Assembly: GCA_964343305.1 (NCBI GenBank)
Contig: CAYFJO010000087.1
Coordinates: 1 to 30,840 of the forward strand
Source: CAYFJO01 sp964343305
GTDB taxonomy: Bacteria > Planctomycetota > Planctomycetia > Pirellulales > Pirellulaceae
Direction: 5' to 3'
Length of the DNA stretch: 30,840 nucleotides
Part shown: positions 15,248-23,134 of the stretch, piece after piece
How the letters are laid out: every line of letters begins with the position of its first letter
How positions within the stretch are numbered: the stretch's first letter is position 1
The notes under the pieces: generated by a model
Databases searched by the model: none
The model's input: only the letters and a program-made list of their open reading frames with translations
Told to the model about the DNA's origin: nothing
Made by a program: the position numbers and the translations under genes

Positions 15248-16111
15248 ATGGTGTTCGAACACATCGAAAAGCTGAAGCAGGAATACACCGACAAATTCGT
15301 GGTGGTGGACGAAGAACGTCCCGAATTGCGGCGCTTCAAGGGAATGACGGGCACCGTGCGCACGGTCAACATGAACGGCAAAGCGCTGGTCGAATTCGAC
15401 GCGTATTTGAACATCGGCTGGTACGACATCGACGTCGACTATCTGAGCATTGTGGACAGGCCGGCCGAGAAGACGGAAGCAAAATCCGAAGCCAAGAAGC
15501 CAGCCGCGAAGAAAGAGGCCGCGCCCAAAAAAGACGCCGCCCCGACGAATCCAGGTAAAATGTCCGTCGAAGAAATGTTGGCCGCGGCGCGAGGCAAGGC
15601 ACCCGCGAAACCCAAGGCAAAGTCCGCTCCGGCGCCCGCCAGCACCGACCCGTCAAAAATGAGTGTCGCCGAGATGCTGGCCGCCGCACGCGGTGAAAAA
15701 AGTGGCGGCGGCGCTCCCGCAGCCAAAGCCGCACCTGCCGAGTCTTCCGGCGCGGGCGATGAAGGCAAAAAGAAGATGATCTCGCAAGTGATGGAAGCGA
15801 AACGCGAGGGCAAGCCGGAAAGTCCCGCGCCATCCGCACCGGCACCATCCACATCGTCACCAAAGAAACTCGATCCAACGAAAATGTCTGTCGCGGAAAT
15901 GCTTGCAGCCGCGCGCGGCGAGAAGAGTGGCGGCAAAGCTCCAGCCGCGGAACCTGCACCGGCGGTCGAAGAATCTGTCGCTGAAGAATCTGCCCCGGCT
16001 CCGGCCGCGGAGCCAACCGAGGAATCCGCTGGCGGTGGCAGCTCCAAGCGTGACGAGATCACCGAAGTCGCCGACCAGGTCGCGTATTGTCGCAAAGTGG
16101 ACGCGTCGTAA
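15248..16111 (+). CDS. repeat protein with SH3-like N-terminus and KMSVxEMLAAARG motifs
   Basis: A 287-aa cytoplasmic-looking protein. Residues 1-70 are a compact, mostly beta region (FKGMTGTVRTVNMNGKALVE, then IGWYDIDVDYLSIVD) resembling an SH3/KOW-like barrel. The rest is low-complexity Ala/Pro/Lys/Ser with three copies of KMSVxEMLAAARG (104-116, 137-149, 212-224) and a degenerate fourth (KMISQVMEAKREG, 176-188). The repeats differ in codons but hardly in protein, so selection maintains them. A C-terminal segment DEITEVADQVAYCRKVDAS ends it. ATG at 15248 is taken because upstream codons in frame read as non-coding. It is divergent from the ExbB-like operon. I do not recognise a function; a disordered scaffold with short binding motifs is an inference. 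Confidence 0.75.
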   Translation: MVFEHIEKLKQEYTDKFVVVDEERPELRRFKGMTGTVRTVNMNGKALVEFDAYLNIGWYDIDVDYLSIVDRPAEKTEAKSEAKKPAAKKEAAPKKDAAPTNPGKMSVEEMLAAARGKAPAKPKAKSAPAPASTDPSKMSVAEMLAAARGEKSGGGAPAAKAAPAESSGAGDEGKKKMISQVMEAKREGKPESPAPSAPAPSTSSPKKLDPTKMSVAEMLAAARGEKSGGKAPAAEPAPAVEESVAEESAPAPAAEPTEESAGGGSSKRDEITEVADQVAYCRKVDAS

Positions 16112-16233
16112 TCTTCAGCACCATCTGCAACTCGCATGAGATTTTGGTTTCCTGAAAAGTTGTGAGTACTGTCGCTCAAGTCTAGACTGAGTCCCGGAAC
16201 CTTCCTCTGAATTCAACCGCCAGGAGTCATGTG

Positions 16234-17229
16234 ATGAGAATGGATCCACGATTTCGTCTTGCAGTCATTGCGTTCACTCTGTCCGCGTGTTGTTTGGCCT
16301 TAAACGTTCATGCACAACGGAAGATGACTAAGGCGGACGTGGAAAAACTGTTCGAGGAGGTTTCAAACTGGGGTCGCTGGGGCAAGGACGACCAGCTTGG
16401 CACGTTGAACTTGATCACGGCCGAGAAGCGCAAACAAGCCGCGGCGCTCGTCAAAGAAGGAATCTCCGTCTCGCTGGCACGCAATGCTGAGGAAAAAGAA
16501 GCCGCTGACAATCCGTCGCCGTTTGGACAAACGATGATCAAGACCGGAAATGAGCCGGGCAACCAATGGGCCATGGACAATTTCAACGTCTCCTATCATG
16601 GCTTCGCCCACACGCATATCGATTCGCTTTGCCATCTGATCTACAACGGAAAAATGTACAACGGTTACTCCGTCAAAGAGATTTCCGAACAAGGCACCAA
16701 GCAACTGAGCATCCACAATCTCAAGCAAGGCATCTTCACGCGTGGCATATTGATTGACATCCCGAGGCTGCGCGGCGTCAAGTATCTTGAACCTGCGACG
16801 CCGATCTATCCGGAAGAATTGACTGCCTGGGAGAATCGGGCCGGCATCAAAGTATCCAGTGGCGACGTAGTTTTCTTTCGCACCGGACGTTGGGCATGCC
16901 GCGCGGAAAAAGGCCCGTGGAGCGTTCAAGAGAAAGGTGCTGCAGGCTTGCACGCGTCGTGCGCCAAATGGATTCGCGAGCGTGACGTCGCGATGGTCGG
17001 CAGTGATGCGGCGATGGACGTCATTCCCTCGGGAGTGCCCGGCATTACACACCCGATTCACTTGTTAACACTCAACGCGATGGGCGTGCATATCTTCGAC
17101 AACTGCGATCTGGAAGCGGTCAGCGAAACGTGTGAAAAACTCAAGCGTTGGGAGTTCCTCATCACGGCGTCGCCGATTCCGGTGGAAGGCGCGACTGGTT
17201 CGCCGCTGAATCCGATCGCGACGTATTAA
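16234..17229 (+). CDS. secreted cyclase-family (kynurenine formamidase-like) hydrolase
   Basis: A 331-aa protein with an N-terminal signal peptide (cleavage near VHAQ, residue 28). The metal-binding box HTHIDSLCH (126-134) matches the HxxxDxxxH pattern of the PF04199 cyclase/formamidase family. A second landmark is the NRAGIKVSSGDVVFFRTG stretch (about residues 207-224), the usual strand before the active-site wall. Export is unusual for kynurenine formamidase itself, so the natural substrate is probably another amide or ester. ATG at 16234 is picked from several clustered starts because AGGAG (16222-16226) lies 7 nt before it. Its TAA stop lies in the left arm of a palindrome. Confidence 0.82.
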   Translation: MRMDPRFRLAVIAFTLSACCLALNVHAQRKMTKADVEKLFEEVSNWGRWGKDDQLGTLNLITAEKRKQAAALVKEGISVSLARNAEEKEAADNPSPFGQTMIKTGNEPGNQWAMDNFNVSYHGFAHTHIDSLCHLIYNGKMYNGYSVKEISEQGTKQLSIHNLKQGIFTRGILIDIPRLRGVKYLEPATPIYPEELTAWENRAGIKVSSGDVVFFRTGRWACRAEKGPWSVQEKGAAGLHASCAKWIRERDVAMVGSDAAMDVIPSGVPGITHPIHLLTLNAMGVHIFDNCDLEAVSETCEKLKRWEFLITASPIPVEGATGSPLNPIATY

Positions 17230-17286
17230 GCGAGCGGCAGATGAGTTCTTACCTGCCGTAGTGGAATTCTCATCTGCCGCTCGCTT
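17228..17286. terminator. 18-bp perfect palindrome, probable bidirectional terminator
   Basis: The arms at 17228-17245 and 17269-17286 are exactly complementary over 18 bp, with a 23-nt loop. It lies between the convergent cyclase and TIGR03067-like genes and includes the cyclase stop codon. T-rich sequence follows on the plus side. A dispersed repeat origin is possible too. Confidence 0.6.
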
Positions 17287-17292
17287 TAAAAG

Positions 17293-17700
17293 TCAGTCGC
17301 GCTTCAGCACAACCAAAACACGCCCGTCTCCCTCGACGGTCTTCAGTTCCTTGGGTAGATTCGCATCCCCTGGTGCGGCGCACATTTTCAATTCGTCCCC
17401 GTCAATTGCATAGATTCCCTTCCAGAGTACGACGGTCGCTTTCGTGACTGTAACCGTTTTGGGAGACTTCGTCGTGTCAAATTTGTATTCAAACTCAAGC
17501 GATGTGTCGCCATAACTGGCGGTGATTGTGTCCTTCTTGAATTCGCACTTCAGCCCACTCGCAGCTTCGCACACCTCGCCGCTGCAATGGACCGACTCGG
17601 CCGTCCAGTTGCCTTGCAAGTCGTCGTCCGCCGAAGTAAAGGGCCCAGCCAACACGATTCCTGCCGTGAAAGTCAAAAGACATGAAATGGATTGCCTCAT
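17293..17700 (-). CDS. TIGR03067-like secreted protein
   Basis: A 135-aa exported protein from ATG at 17700; the codon at 17715 would add five residues, but GGAG sits 9 nt before 17700. The signal peptide is MRQSISCLLTFTAGIVLAG. The mature start DDDLQGNWTAESVHCSGE has the (L)xGxW entry motif of the lipocalin-like TIGR03067 family abundant in planctomycetes. The pattern of strands continues with IYAIDGDELKMCAAPG, another family landmark (the residue pair before PG is variable), and ends in a VLVVLKRD strand. Two additional Cys pairs may form disulfides outside the cell. Ligand and role are unknown. Confidence 0.75.
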   Translation of the reverse strand: MRQSISCLLTFTAGIVLAGPFTSADDDLQGNWTAESVHCSGEVCEAASGLKCEFKKDTITASYGDTSLEFEYKFDTTKSPKTVTVTKATVVLWKGIYAIDGDELKMCAAPGDANLPKELKTVEGDGRVLVVLKRD

Positions 17701-17822
17701 CTTGGTTTTCTCCATTGAAGGATTGCCGATCGGGTGAACAACACTGGCCGCAGTTTAGCGTGTCCGGCAAACATACTCAACGAAAACCCTCGTTCGAGAT
17801 TCATCACCGCACCGCTGCCTGC

Positions 17823-17828
17823 TATGAT
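17823..17828 (+). promoter_or_regulatory. candidate -10 box upstream of the BNR protein
   Basis: TATGAT (17823-17828) with TTCATC 17 bp upstream (17800-17805), about 120 nt before the gene. Only a moderate match. Confidence 0.3.
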
Positions 17829-17947
17829 GAAGCCGTGAAAACTGGCCGTCGGAACGTCACCCCGCTTTCCAACGATGAATGGACCGCGTTACATCAGCCT
17901 GCTGACCGTGCTTGCCGCGACGCTCATCCTCCTTGACCTAGCGAAAG

Positions 17948-19000
17948 GTGCAATTAGTTGTGAAAGCAATCTTGCCACTCGCCTTCGTTTTGATCGAGTC
18001 GGCAGCTAGTCTGCTGGCGCAACCGTCGCTGCCGTTTCGCGTTGCTGACGTGATTGGCGGTCACGTCCATCCGTCAGTTTGCGTGACCCTGAAGCAAGGC
18101 GATATTCTGGCTGTTTACAACAAGAGCGGCGGAGGCGGCAAAGAACTGTTGCTGTGCCGATCGACGGACGGTGGACGGACTTGGTCCGAGCCGCAAGCCA
18201 TTTCGGAGATCAAGAACTGCTCGATCTATCCCGGTTCGTTGACGACGCTCGGCGATGGTCGTATCGTTTTGCATTGGTCGTGCTATCACGTTGAAGAAAA
18301 TCGTCGCTGGCGAGTGCCTCAGTTTTGCGTCAGCGGCGACGAAGGGAAGAATTGGAGCGAGCCGCAAGACCTGCCCATCGACGACCACACGAATTACAGT
18401 TGCTTGCGGCATCCGATCCTCGAACTTGAAGTGGGCCGCTGGGTCTGTCCGCTGTACGACCGCACGATCGTCTACGATTGGAACTTGAACAAAATCGAGC
18501 CCTTCGGCGACGGGCGCAATCACGGCATGGTGCCAATCGTGCTAACCAAGAAGGGCACGATCGTTAGCGGCGCGCCGCAAGCCGCCGCGCCCGTCCCAGT
18601 CGGCAAGCCAGGCAAAAACGTACGCGGATTGCGTTCGGCCGATGGCGGAAGGACTTGGACCGCGCTGCACGCGCTTCCTTACTTTGGCGTGGCCGGTTAC
18701 GACTTGACGGTGTTGGACAACAACTGGATTGTTTTGACTTCGATCGTGTACGGCGTCGGCCGCGATGCCGAGTGGAGCTATGAACTGATCGTATCGCGCG
18801 ACGATGGCGTCACTTGGAACGATACCGAGGCGGTCGAAATCTACAACCCCGGTCGTCCCATCAAGGGCCGCGGTTGGCCGCGCACGGTTCAGCTCGACGA
18901 CAAAACGTTGGGAACTTTGTTTTATGACTTGGACGCCAGCCAACCAGGCGGACCGGGCTTGTACTTCGTCCGTACGCCAATCGAATTGCTGTCAAAATGA
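17948..19000 (+). CDS. secreted exo-sialidase-like BNR-repeat protein
   Basis: A 350-aa protein with a signal peptide (hydrophobic 5-22, cleavage near LLAQ). It has four Asp-box/BNR motifs of the S/T-x-D-x-G-x-x-W type: STDGGRTW (72-79), SGDEGKNW (129-136), SADGGRTW (230-237) and a later RDDGVTW. A beta-propeller of the sialidase superfamily is therefore expected, acting on sialic acid or other glycans outside the cell. GTG at 17948 is used, with GTG at 17960 as an alternative giving the start MKAILPLAFV; neither has a good ribosome site. A short ORF (17875-18009) overlaps the start in another frame. Confidence 0.8.
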   Translation: MQLVVKAILPLAFVLIESAASLLAQPSLPFRVADVIGGHVHPSVCVTLKQGDILAVYNKSGGGGKELLLCRSTDGGRTWSEPQAISEIKNCSIYPGSLTTLGDGRIVLHWSCYHVEENRRWRVPQFCVSGDEGKNWSEPQDLPIDDHTNYSCLRHPILELEVGRWVCPLYDRTIVYDWNLNKIEPFGDGRNHGMVPIVLTKKGTIVSGAPQAAAPVPVGKPGKNVRGLRSADGGRTWTALHALPYFGVAGYDLTVLDNNWIVLTSIVYGVGRDAEWSYELIVSRDDGVTWNDTEAVEIYNPGRPIKGRGWPRTVQLDDKTLGTLFYDLDASQPGGPGLYFVRTPIELLSK

Positions 19001-19013
19001 AGTAGGAAACGCC

Positions 19014-19403
19014 ATGTTTAACGAACTAAATGCTGAAGAATCGCGCGTCATCCTCGACAAGGGAACGGAACGACCGTTCACGGGCGAGTACACGGACCTG
19101 AAGGACGCAGGCACGTTTCTCTGCCGCCGTTGCAATGCTCCTCTCTATCGATCCGAAGACAAGTTCGACAGCCACTGCGGTTGGCCCAGCTTCGATGACG
19201 AGATCCCGGATACGGTCGAACGAACCCCCGACGCCGACGGGCATCGCACGGAAATCGTTTGTCGCAATTGCGGCGGGCACTTGGGCCACGTGTTCCTGGA
19301 CGAAGGCATGACCGCGAAGAATACGCGCCACTGCGTGAATTCCGTCTCGATGCGTTTTGTTGCCGCAGGCGAACCGCTTCCGCCAGTGATTGAGGCACGG
19401 TAG
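19014..19403 (+). CDS. msrB: peptide-methionine (R)-S-oxide reductase (MsrB)
   Basis: Repairs methionine-R-sulfoxide in proteins; cytoplasmic, 129 aa, the normal length. Zinc-binding pairs are CRRC (37-40) and CRNC (83-86). The GWPSF motif lies at 56-60, with the resolving Cys55 just before it. The catalytic Cys is Cys107 in RHCVNSVSMRF. The ATG at 19014 has TAGGA upstream, which excludes an in-frame extension into the preceding gene. It begins 14 nt after that gene's stop, so it could be co-transcribed with the BNR protein, though the two functions are unrelated. Confidence 0.95.
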   Translation: MFNELNAEESRVILDKGTERPFTGEYTDLKDAGTFLCRRCNAPLYRSEDKFDSHCGWPSFDDEIPDTVERTPDADGHRTEIVCRNCGGHLGHVFLDEGMTAKNTRHCVNSVSMRFVAAGEPLPPVIEAR

Positions 19404-19432
19404 AGTACACTACCGATAGAAGTAACGACACG

Positions 19433-20083
19433 ATGTCTCCATTGATCATTCTGATTTTCATCGCCTTTGCCGTCATTATTTTTGCTGCCGGATGGTACTT
19501 TGAGCAAAAACGAAGGCAATTCTGGCAGGACATGGCTCTACGTTATGGGCTGAGGTACTCGTCACAAGACCCGTTCGGCATCCCACAGCGATATCACCAG
19601 TTTGCCGTGTTCCAAACGGGGCGATCTCGACGGGCGTACAATTGCCTGCACGGCGACTACGAAGGCCGCTTCGTTTTGCTGTTCGATTATCGCTATACCA
19701 CTGGCAGCGGAAAGGACAAAAAGACGCGCCGCCTTTCTGCGTTGATCATGGACGTCGGCATTCCCTGCAACTACCTGCTCATCCGCCCTGAGTCGTTTTT
19801 TGATAAAATCGGTGCCTTTTTGGGATATGACGACATCGATTTCGAATTCGATGAGTTCAACCGGAGGTTTCACGTGCAGGGCGACAAACGATTCGCTTAC
19901 GACATTTGCCACTCCAAGACGATGGACTACCTGCTCCAAAACGAGCGGCTGACTTGGGAGATGTCTGGCAATCACGTGATCCTGTATGGCCTTGGTACGT
20001 TTGACGAGCGCGAAATCGGCTATTGCCTCGACCGGGCGGACGCGTTCGTCTCACTCATTCCCGATTACCTACACAAAGGTTGA
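19433..20083 (+). CDS. N-terminally membrane-anchored hypothetical protein
   Basis: A 216-aa protein with one N-terminal helix (PLIILIFIAFAVIIFAAGWYF, residues 3-23) followed by a soluble domain with many aromatic residues: QFWQDMALRYGLRY, LLFDYRYTTG and YNCLHGDYEGR. The pattern looks like the DUF3137-type proteins often found beside lemA in other bacteria, but I cannot confirm the family. The stop of this gene is 5 nt from the LemA start, so they are surely translated together. Role unknown; an envelope-associated partner of LemA is an inference from the linkage. Confidence 0.7.
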   Translation: MSPLIILIFIAFAVIIFAAGWYFEQKRRQFWQDMALRYGLRYSSQDPFGIPQRYHQFAVFQTGRSRRAYNCLHGDYEGRFVLLFDYRYTTGSGKDKKTRRLSALIMDVGIPCNYLLIRPESFFDKIGAFLGYDDIDFEFDEFNRRFHVQGDKRFAYDICHSKTMDYLLQNERLTWEMSGNHVILYGLGTFDEREIGYCLDRADAFVSLIPDYLHKG

Positions 20084-20088
20084 TTCTC

Positions 20089-20649
20089 ATGGGACCTGTG
20101 TTGATCATTGTGATTCCGATTGCGCTCGTCTTTCTGTGGATGATTTTGACGTACAACCGATTGATCAATCTGCGGAATCTGATTCGCAACGCGTGGAGCA
20201 ACGTGGATACGGAGTTGAAGCGTCGATACGATTTGATTCCCAATTTGGTCAACACGGTCAAGGGCTACGCCAAGCACGAGCAAGAGACGTTGCAGAAGCT
20301 GACCGAGGCCCGCACGCGTTGCGTCGAATCGACTGGATCGGTGGATAGCCAGGCCCAAGAAGAAAACCAGTTGGTACGTGCGTTGCGACAAGTGTTGTTT
20401 GTGGCGGAGGACTATCCAGACTTGAAAGCCAGCAGCAACTTTCTCGCCTTACAGGAAGAGCTGGTCAACACGGAAGATCGCATCCAAGCAGCCCGTCGCT
20501 ATTTCAACGGCAACGTCAAGGATTTCAACAATCTTGTGCAAATGGTGCCGTCGAATTTGATCGCCGGCATGGGCGGATTCAAACCAGAGTCCTACTTCGA
20601 GATCGAAGACAGCCGGGAGCGCGAAGCGGTCGGAATTCACTTCGATTGA
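20089..20649 (+). CDS. LemA family protein
   Basis: A 186-aa LemA-like protein: an N-terminal membrane helix (about 2-22) and then a long helical region with the family signature LIRNAWSNVDTELKRRYDLI and LVNTVKGYAKHE, close to the classical NLxxxVxGYAxHE pattern. The C-terminus ends with the usual NxxPSNLIAGMGGFKPESYFE-like block (MVPSNLIAGMGGFKPE). Start ATG at 20089 has AAAGG 8 nt upstream. The biochemical function of LemA is not established; it is a coiled-coil membrane protein. Confidence 0.92.
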   Translation: MGPVLIIVIPIALVFLWMILTYNRLINLRNLIRNAWSNVDTELKRRYDLIPNLVNTVKGYAKHEQETLQKLTEARTRCVESTGSVDSQAQEENQLVRALRQVLFVAEDYPDLKASSNFLALQEELVNTEDRIQAARRYFNGNVKDFNNLVQMVPSNLIAGMGGFKPESYFEIEDSREREAVGIHFD

Positions 20650-20654
20650 CGCTT

Positions 20655-20969
20655 ATGTCGCATTCACAGAAGCGGTCGAATCTCATGGGCTGTCGAGCCA
20701 CGTCGCGGATGACGCAGCCCGAGCCGATGAAGACCAAGTGTTGCCTCTGCGGGCTCGACAAGCTGAACGGCAACGATGTGTGGGCTGCTTCGCTGGTGAC
20801 GTGCGGAGATTGTCGAACTGCTACTGAAGCGAAGTGCCGACCTGGGACTATCGACATTCTTCCACAGCTCATGGAACAACTTGCTGCGACTGTCACGGGA
20901 TCGCGGATATCGAAGCGATTCTCTCGAAACGCAGTGCCTCTTGACCACGTTAAGGCGCGTCAAATTTGA
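20655..20969 (+). CDS. doubtful small CxxC-containing protein
   Basis: A 104-aa frame starting 5 nt after the LemA stop. It contains KCCLCGLDKLNG and TCGDCRTATEAKC, an arrangement (CxxC...CxxC) that could form a zinc ribbon. The rest has unremarkable composition and no good ribosome site before the ATG. It may be a real gene of the lemA unit or a random open frame; I lean slightly toward real because of the paired CxxC motifs and spacing. Confidence 0.35.
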   Translation: MSHSQKRSNLMGCRATSRMTQPEPMKTKCCLCGLDKLNGNDVWAASLVTCGDCRTATEAKCRPGTIDILPQLMEQLAATVTGSRISKRFSRNAVPLDHVKARQI

Positions 20970-21032
20970 CTCCGTCCCTACTATTCAGTAGACCTTCTCG
21001 ACTCTACTTCTCTCGACAGAAAGGCGGCAGCC

Positions 21033-22433
21033 ATGCGGCAACGGAAACGGGAAACCGCGCACTCGGATCACGTAAACCCATCTTTTGAATCGGGCCGCTC
21101 GATCATTCTTGGTTGGCAGTCGAAGCGGTCCGCGAAGATTGGGTTTGGCAAGCAACTCTCTCCAACCACGCAGGATCAGAATCCCGTCACTTATGCCGGG
21201 GATTCGCATTTGATTACCATTGCGCCGACCGGTGCGGGCAAAGGACGCGGCGTGATCATTCCCAACCTGTTGACCTACAACGGCCCCGTTGTGGTGTTCG
21301 ATCCCAAGGGTGAGAACTACATCACCACCGCGCGACGGCGGCGAGAGATGGGGCAACAAGTCGTCAAGCTCGATCCGTTTGGTGTCGTCGATGGCGAGTC
21401 CGATTCGTTCAATCCGCTGGACATTTTCAATCTACAAAATGTCGACTTGGAAAGTGATGCACAAATGTTGGCCGAATTATTGTCGCGAGGCGTGACCGGA
21501 TTCAAGGAGCCTTTTTGGGACGTGAGCGGCAGCGCTTTGCAAAGTGGTGTAATTGCTCACGTCGCCACGATGGAGGAGGAGAAGCGGCAGCTCAGCTCCG
21601 TCCGCGACCTGTTGATGGCGGATGATACGGTTTACAGTCTGGCCGTCGTTCTGGATACCGTGGGCAAGACGATGAACAAGATGGCTCACGATGAAATTGC
21701 CGCGTTTTTGCAGATGCCCGAACTGACACGGGGTGGCGTACTTGCGACCGCCAATTCCTATCTGAAGTCGATCCTTAGCGATCGTGTGATCCGCACGTTG
21801 CAACAATCGTCGTTCAATCTGCAAGATGTGGTTGATGGCAAACCGCTGTCGATTTACTTGATCATCCCGCCTGACAAACTACAGAGCCATCGAGCCGTCG
21901 TGAAACTCTGGGTCGGGGCACTGTTGAAAGCGATCACCAGTCGGCAGTCCATTCCCGAACAGAAAACGCTGTTCATGCTCGACGAATGCGGGCAGCTTCA
22001 ACATTTTCCGTTCTTGGAAACGATCATTACGTTGTGCCGCGGCTATGGCGCCCTGTGCTGGACGTTTTGGCAAGATCTGGCGCAGCTTCAGCACTGGTAT
22101 CCCACGAGTTGGAAAACGATTCTCAACAATTGTGGCGTCATTCAGACGTTTGGGATCAACAATCGTGACATGGCAACCCAATGGTCCGGCTATTTGGATC
22201 ACGGTCCGAGTCAACTTCGGGGTCTTCGCTCGAACCAGCAGGTTCTTTCGATCCACGGTCGCCGCGAACAGGTTTCGACTCTGTTCGACTATTTGTCCGA
22301 TGCGCCATTCATCGGTCGATTCGATGACAACCGATTGTTCCGATCGGTGATTCAGCGCGACAAGCTGTGTCGGACTGCCAACGATGAATCGCTTTGCGAT
22401 GCCGAGTCGAAGCCTGTGAGCCAACTCTTGTAG
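21033..22433 (+). CDS. VirD4/TraG-type coupling ATPase, without N-terminal membrane helices
   Basis: A 466-aa P-loop ATPase of the type IV coupling protein family. Walker A is APTGAGKG (64-71), followed by VVVFDPKGENY (86-96), and Walker B is TLFMLDECGQL (about 307-317). Additional family motifs are PFGVVDGESDSFNPLD (115-130) and the CRGYGALCWTFWQDLAQLQ arm (about 334-352). Canonical VirD4/TraD proteins have one or two N-terminal TM helices; here the N-terminus is polar and the protein begins 60 residues before the P-loop. No relaxase, T4SS subunit or transfer origin is visible. AAAGG precedes the ATG at 21033. Its task might be DNA pumping or protein export, but cannot be told from this window. 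Confidence 0.85.
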   Translation: MRQRKRETAHSDHVNPSFESGRSIILGWQSKRSAKIGFGKQLSPTTQDQNPVTYAGDSHLITIAPTGAGKGRGVIIPNLLTYNGPVVVFDPKGENYITTARRRREMGQQVVKLDPFGVVDGESDSFNPLDIFNLQNVDLESDAQMLAELLSRGVTGFKEPFWDVSGSALQSGVIAHVATMEEEKRQLSSVRDLLMADDTVYSLAVVLDTVGKTMNKMAHDEIAAFLQMPELTRGGVLATANSYLKSILSDRVIRTLQQSSFNLQDVVDGKPLSIYLIIPPDKLQSHRAVVKLWVGALLKAITSRQSIPEQKTLFMLDECGQLQHFPFLETIITLCRGYGALCWTFWQDLAQLQHWYPTSWKTILNNCGVIQTFGINNRDMATQWSGYLDHGPSQLRGLRSNQQVLSIHGRREQVSTLFDYLSDAPFIGRFDDNRLFRSVIQRDKLCRTANDESLCDAESKPVSQLL

Positions 22434-22472
22434 AAGACCTCGCGATCTTCCTCGAAGTCCCGCAAACCGCTC

Positions 22473-22859
22473 TCAGTCACCAGGTTGCTTGGCACCGTAC
22501 CAAGCGATTGTGACAAATAAAGTCAACGCACCGTAGGTCACGATGATGCTCGGCACTTCGACTTCCCATGAGATCTTGCCATTCATGCGAAGAAATGCAA
22601 ATACCGCAAGGCTCAACAAAAACAAACCATTGATGACGTTGAATCGCGTCGCGCCACCAAGGTAAATACACAGCAGGCCGGCAATTGCGAGACAAATGAT
22701 CCACAACCAGCCAAGACTGAACGCCATGTCCATCGTTTGGAACAACCAGAACACGCCAATGATGATGGCGACCACACCGAGCACCACCGATTCGGAGTTG
22801 GACCGCAAATGGTCTCGCATCGTTCTGTGTTCGCGATCGTTGGATTGTCCGTCGTCCAT
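22473..22859 (-). CDS. small multi-TM membrane protein
   Basis: A 128-aa protein starting at ATG 22859 (MDDGQSNDREH). A polar N-terminus of about 28 residues is followed by four hydrophobic helices (about 27-41, 51-68, 73-88, 104-119), such as SVVLGVVAIIIGVFWLF and WLWIICLAIAGLLCIYLGG. The pattern resembles short LiaI/DUF5668-like envelope proteins, but I cannot assign it. The upstream extension to 22907 adds no plausible sequence. An extended -10 (TGATATGAT read on the minus strand, near 22937-22945) may drive it. Confidence 0.65.
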   Translation of the reverse strand: MDDGQSNDREHRTMRDHLRSNSESVVLGVVAIIIGVFWLFQTMDMAFSLGWLWIICLAIAGLLCIYLGGATRFNVINGLFLLSLAVFAFLRMNGKISWEVEVPSIIVTYGALTLFVTIAWYGAKQPGD

Positions 22860-23134
22860 TATCCGAGTTCCTGTATTTCGGTCATCGCGCCATCCGCAGC
22901 TCTGCAAATCGCGACCATCGGGTTTGGCCGGCCTTAATCATATCAAAGTTACAGAAGTCGGCGACCACTCGATAGCAGGTTCAGTGCTAACGTAAATGCG
23001 CGATGTCTCCCCTACCGGAACCGATTGGTGGGAGCAGTAGCCCTCGACGAGTGACGTTCGGTATTTGCCCTCATTTACGCGAACGCGAGTCAGTTGCCAA
23101 TCGCTTGCGCCAGGTTTCTCGTTCTCGCTTCGGA
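22860..23134. other. 275-nt spacer between sulfatase and small membrane protein
   Basis: Holds an extended -10-like sequence on the minus strand near 22937-22945. A 76-codon minus-strand frame (22938-23168) overlaps the sulfatase end and is not supported. No strong repeat was seen. Confidence 0.4.

Noticed and set aside
20966..20994. Promoter for the VirD4-like gene (TTGACT, 17 bp, TAGACC)
   Set aside because: The -35 match is good but the -10 box matches at only three positions, so it was not listed as a feature.
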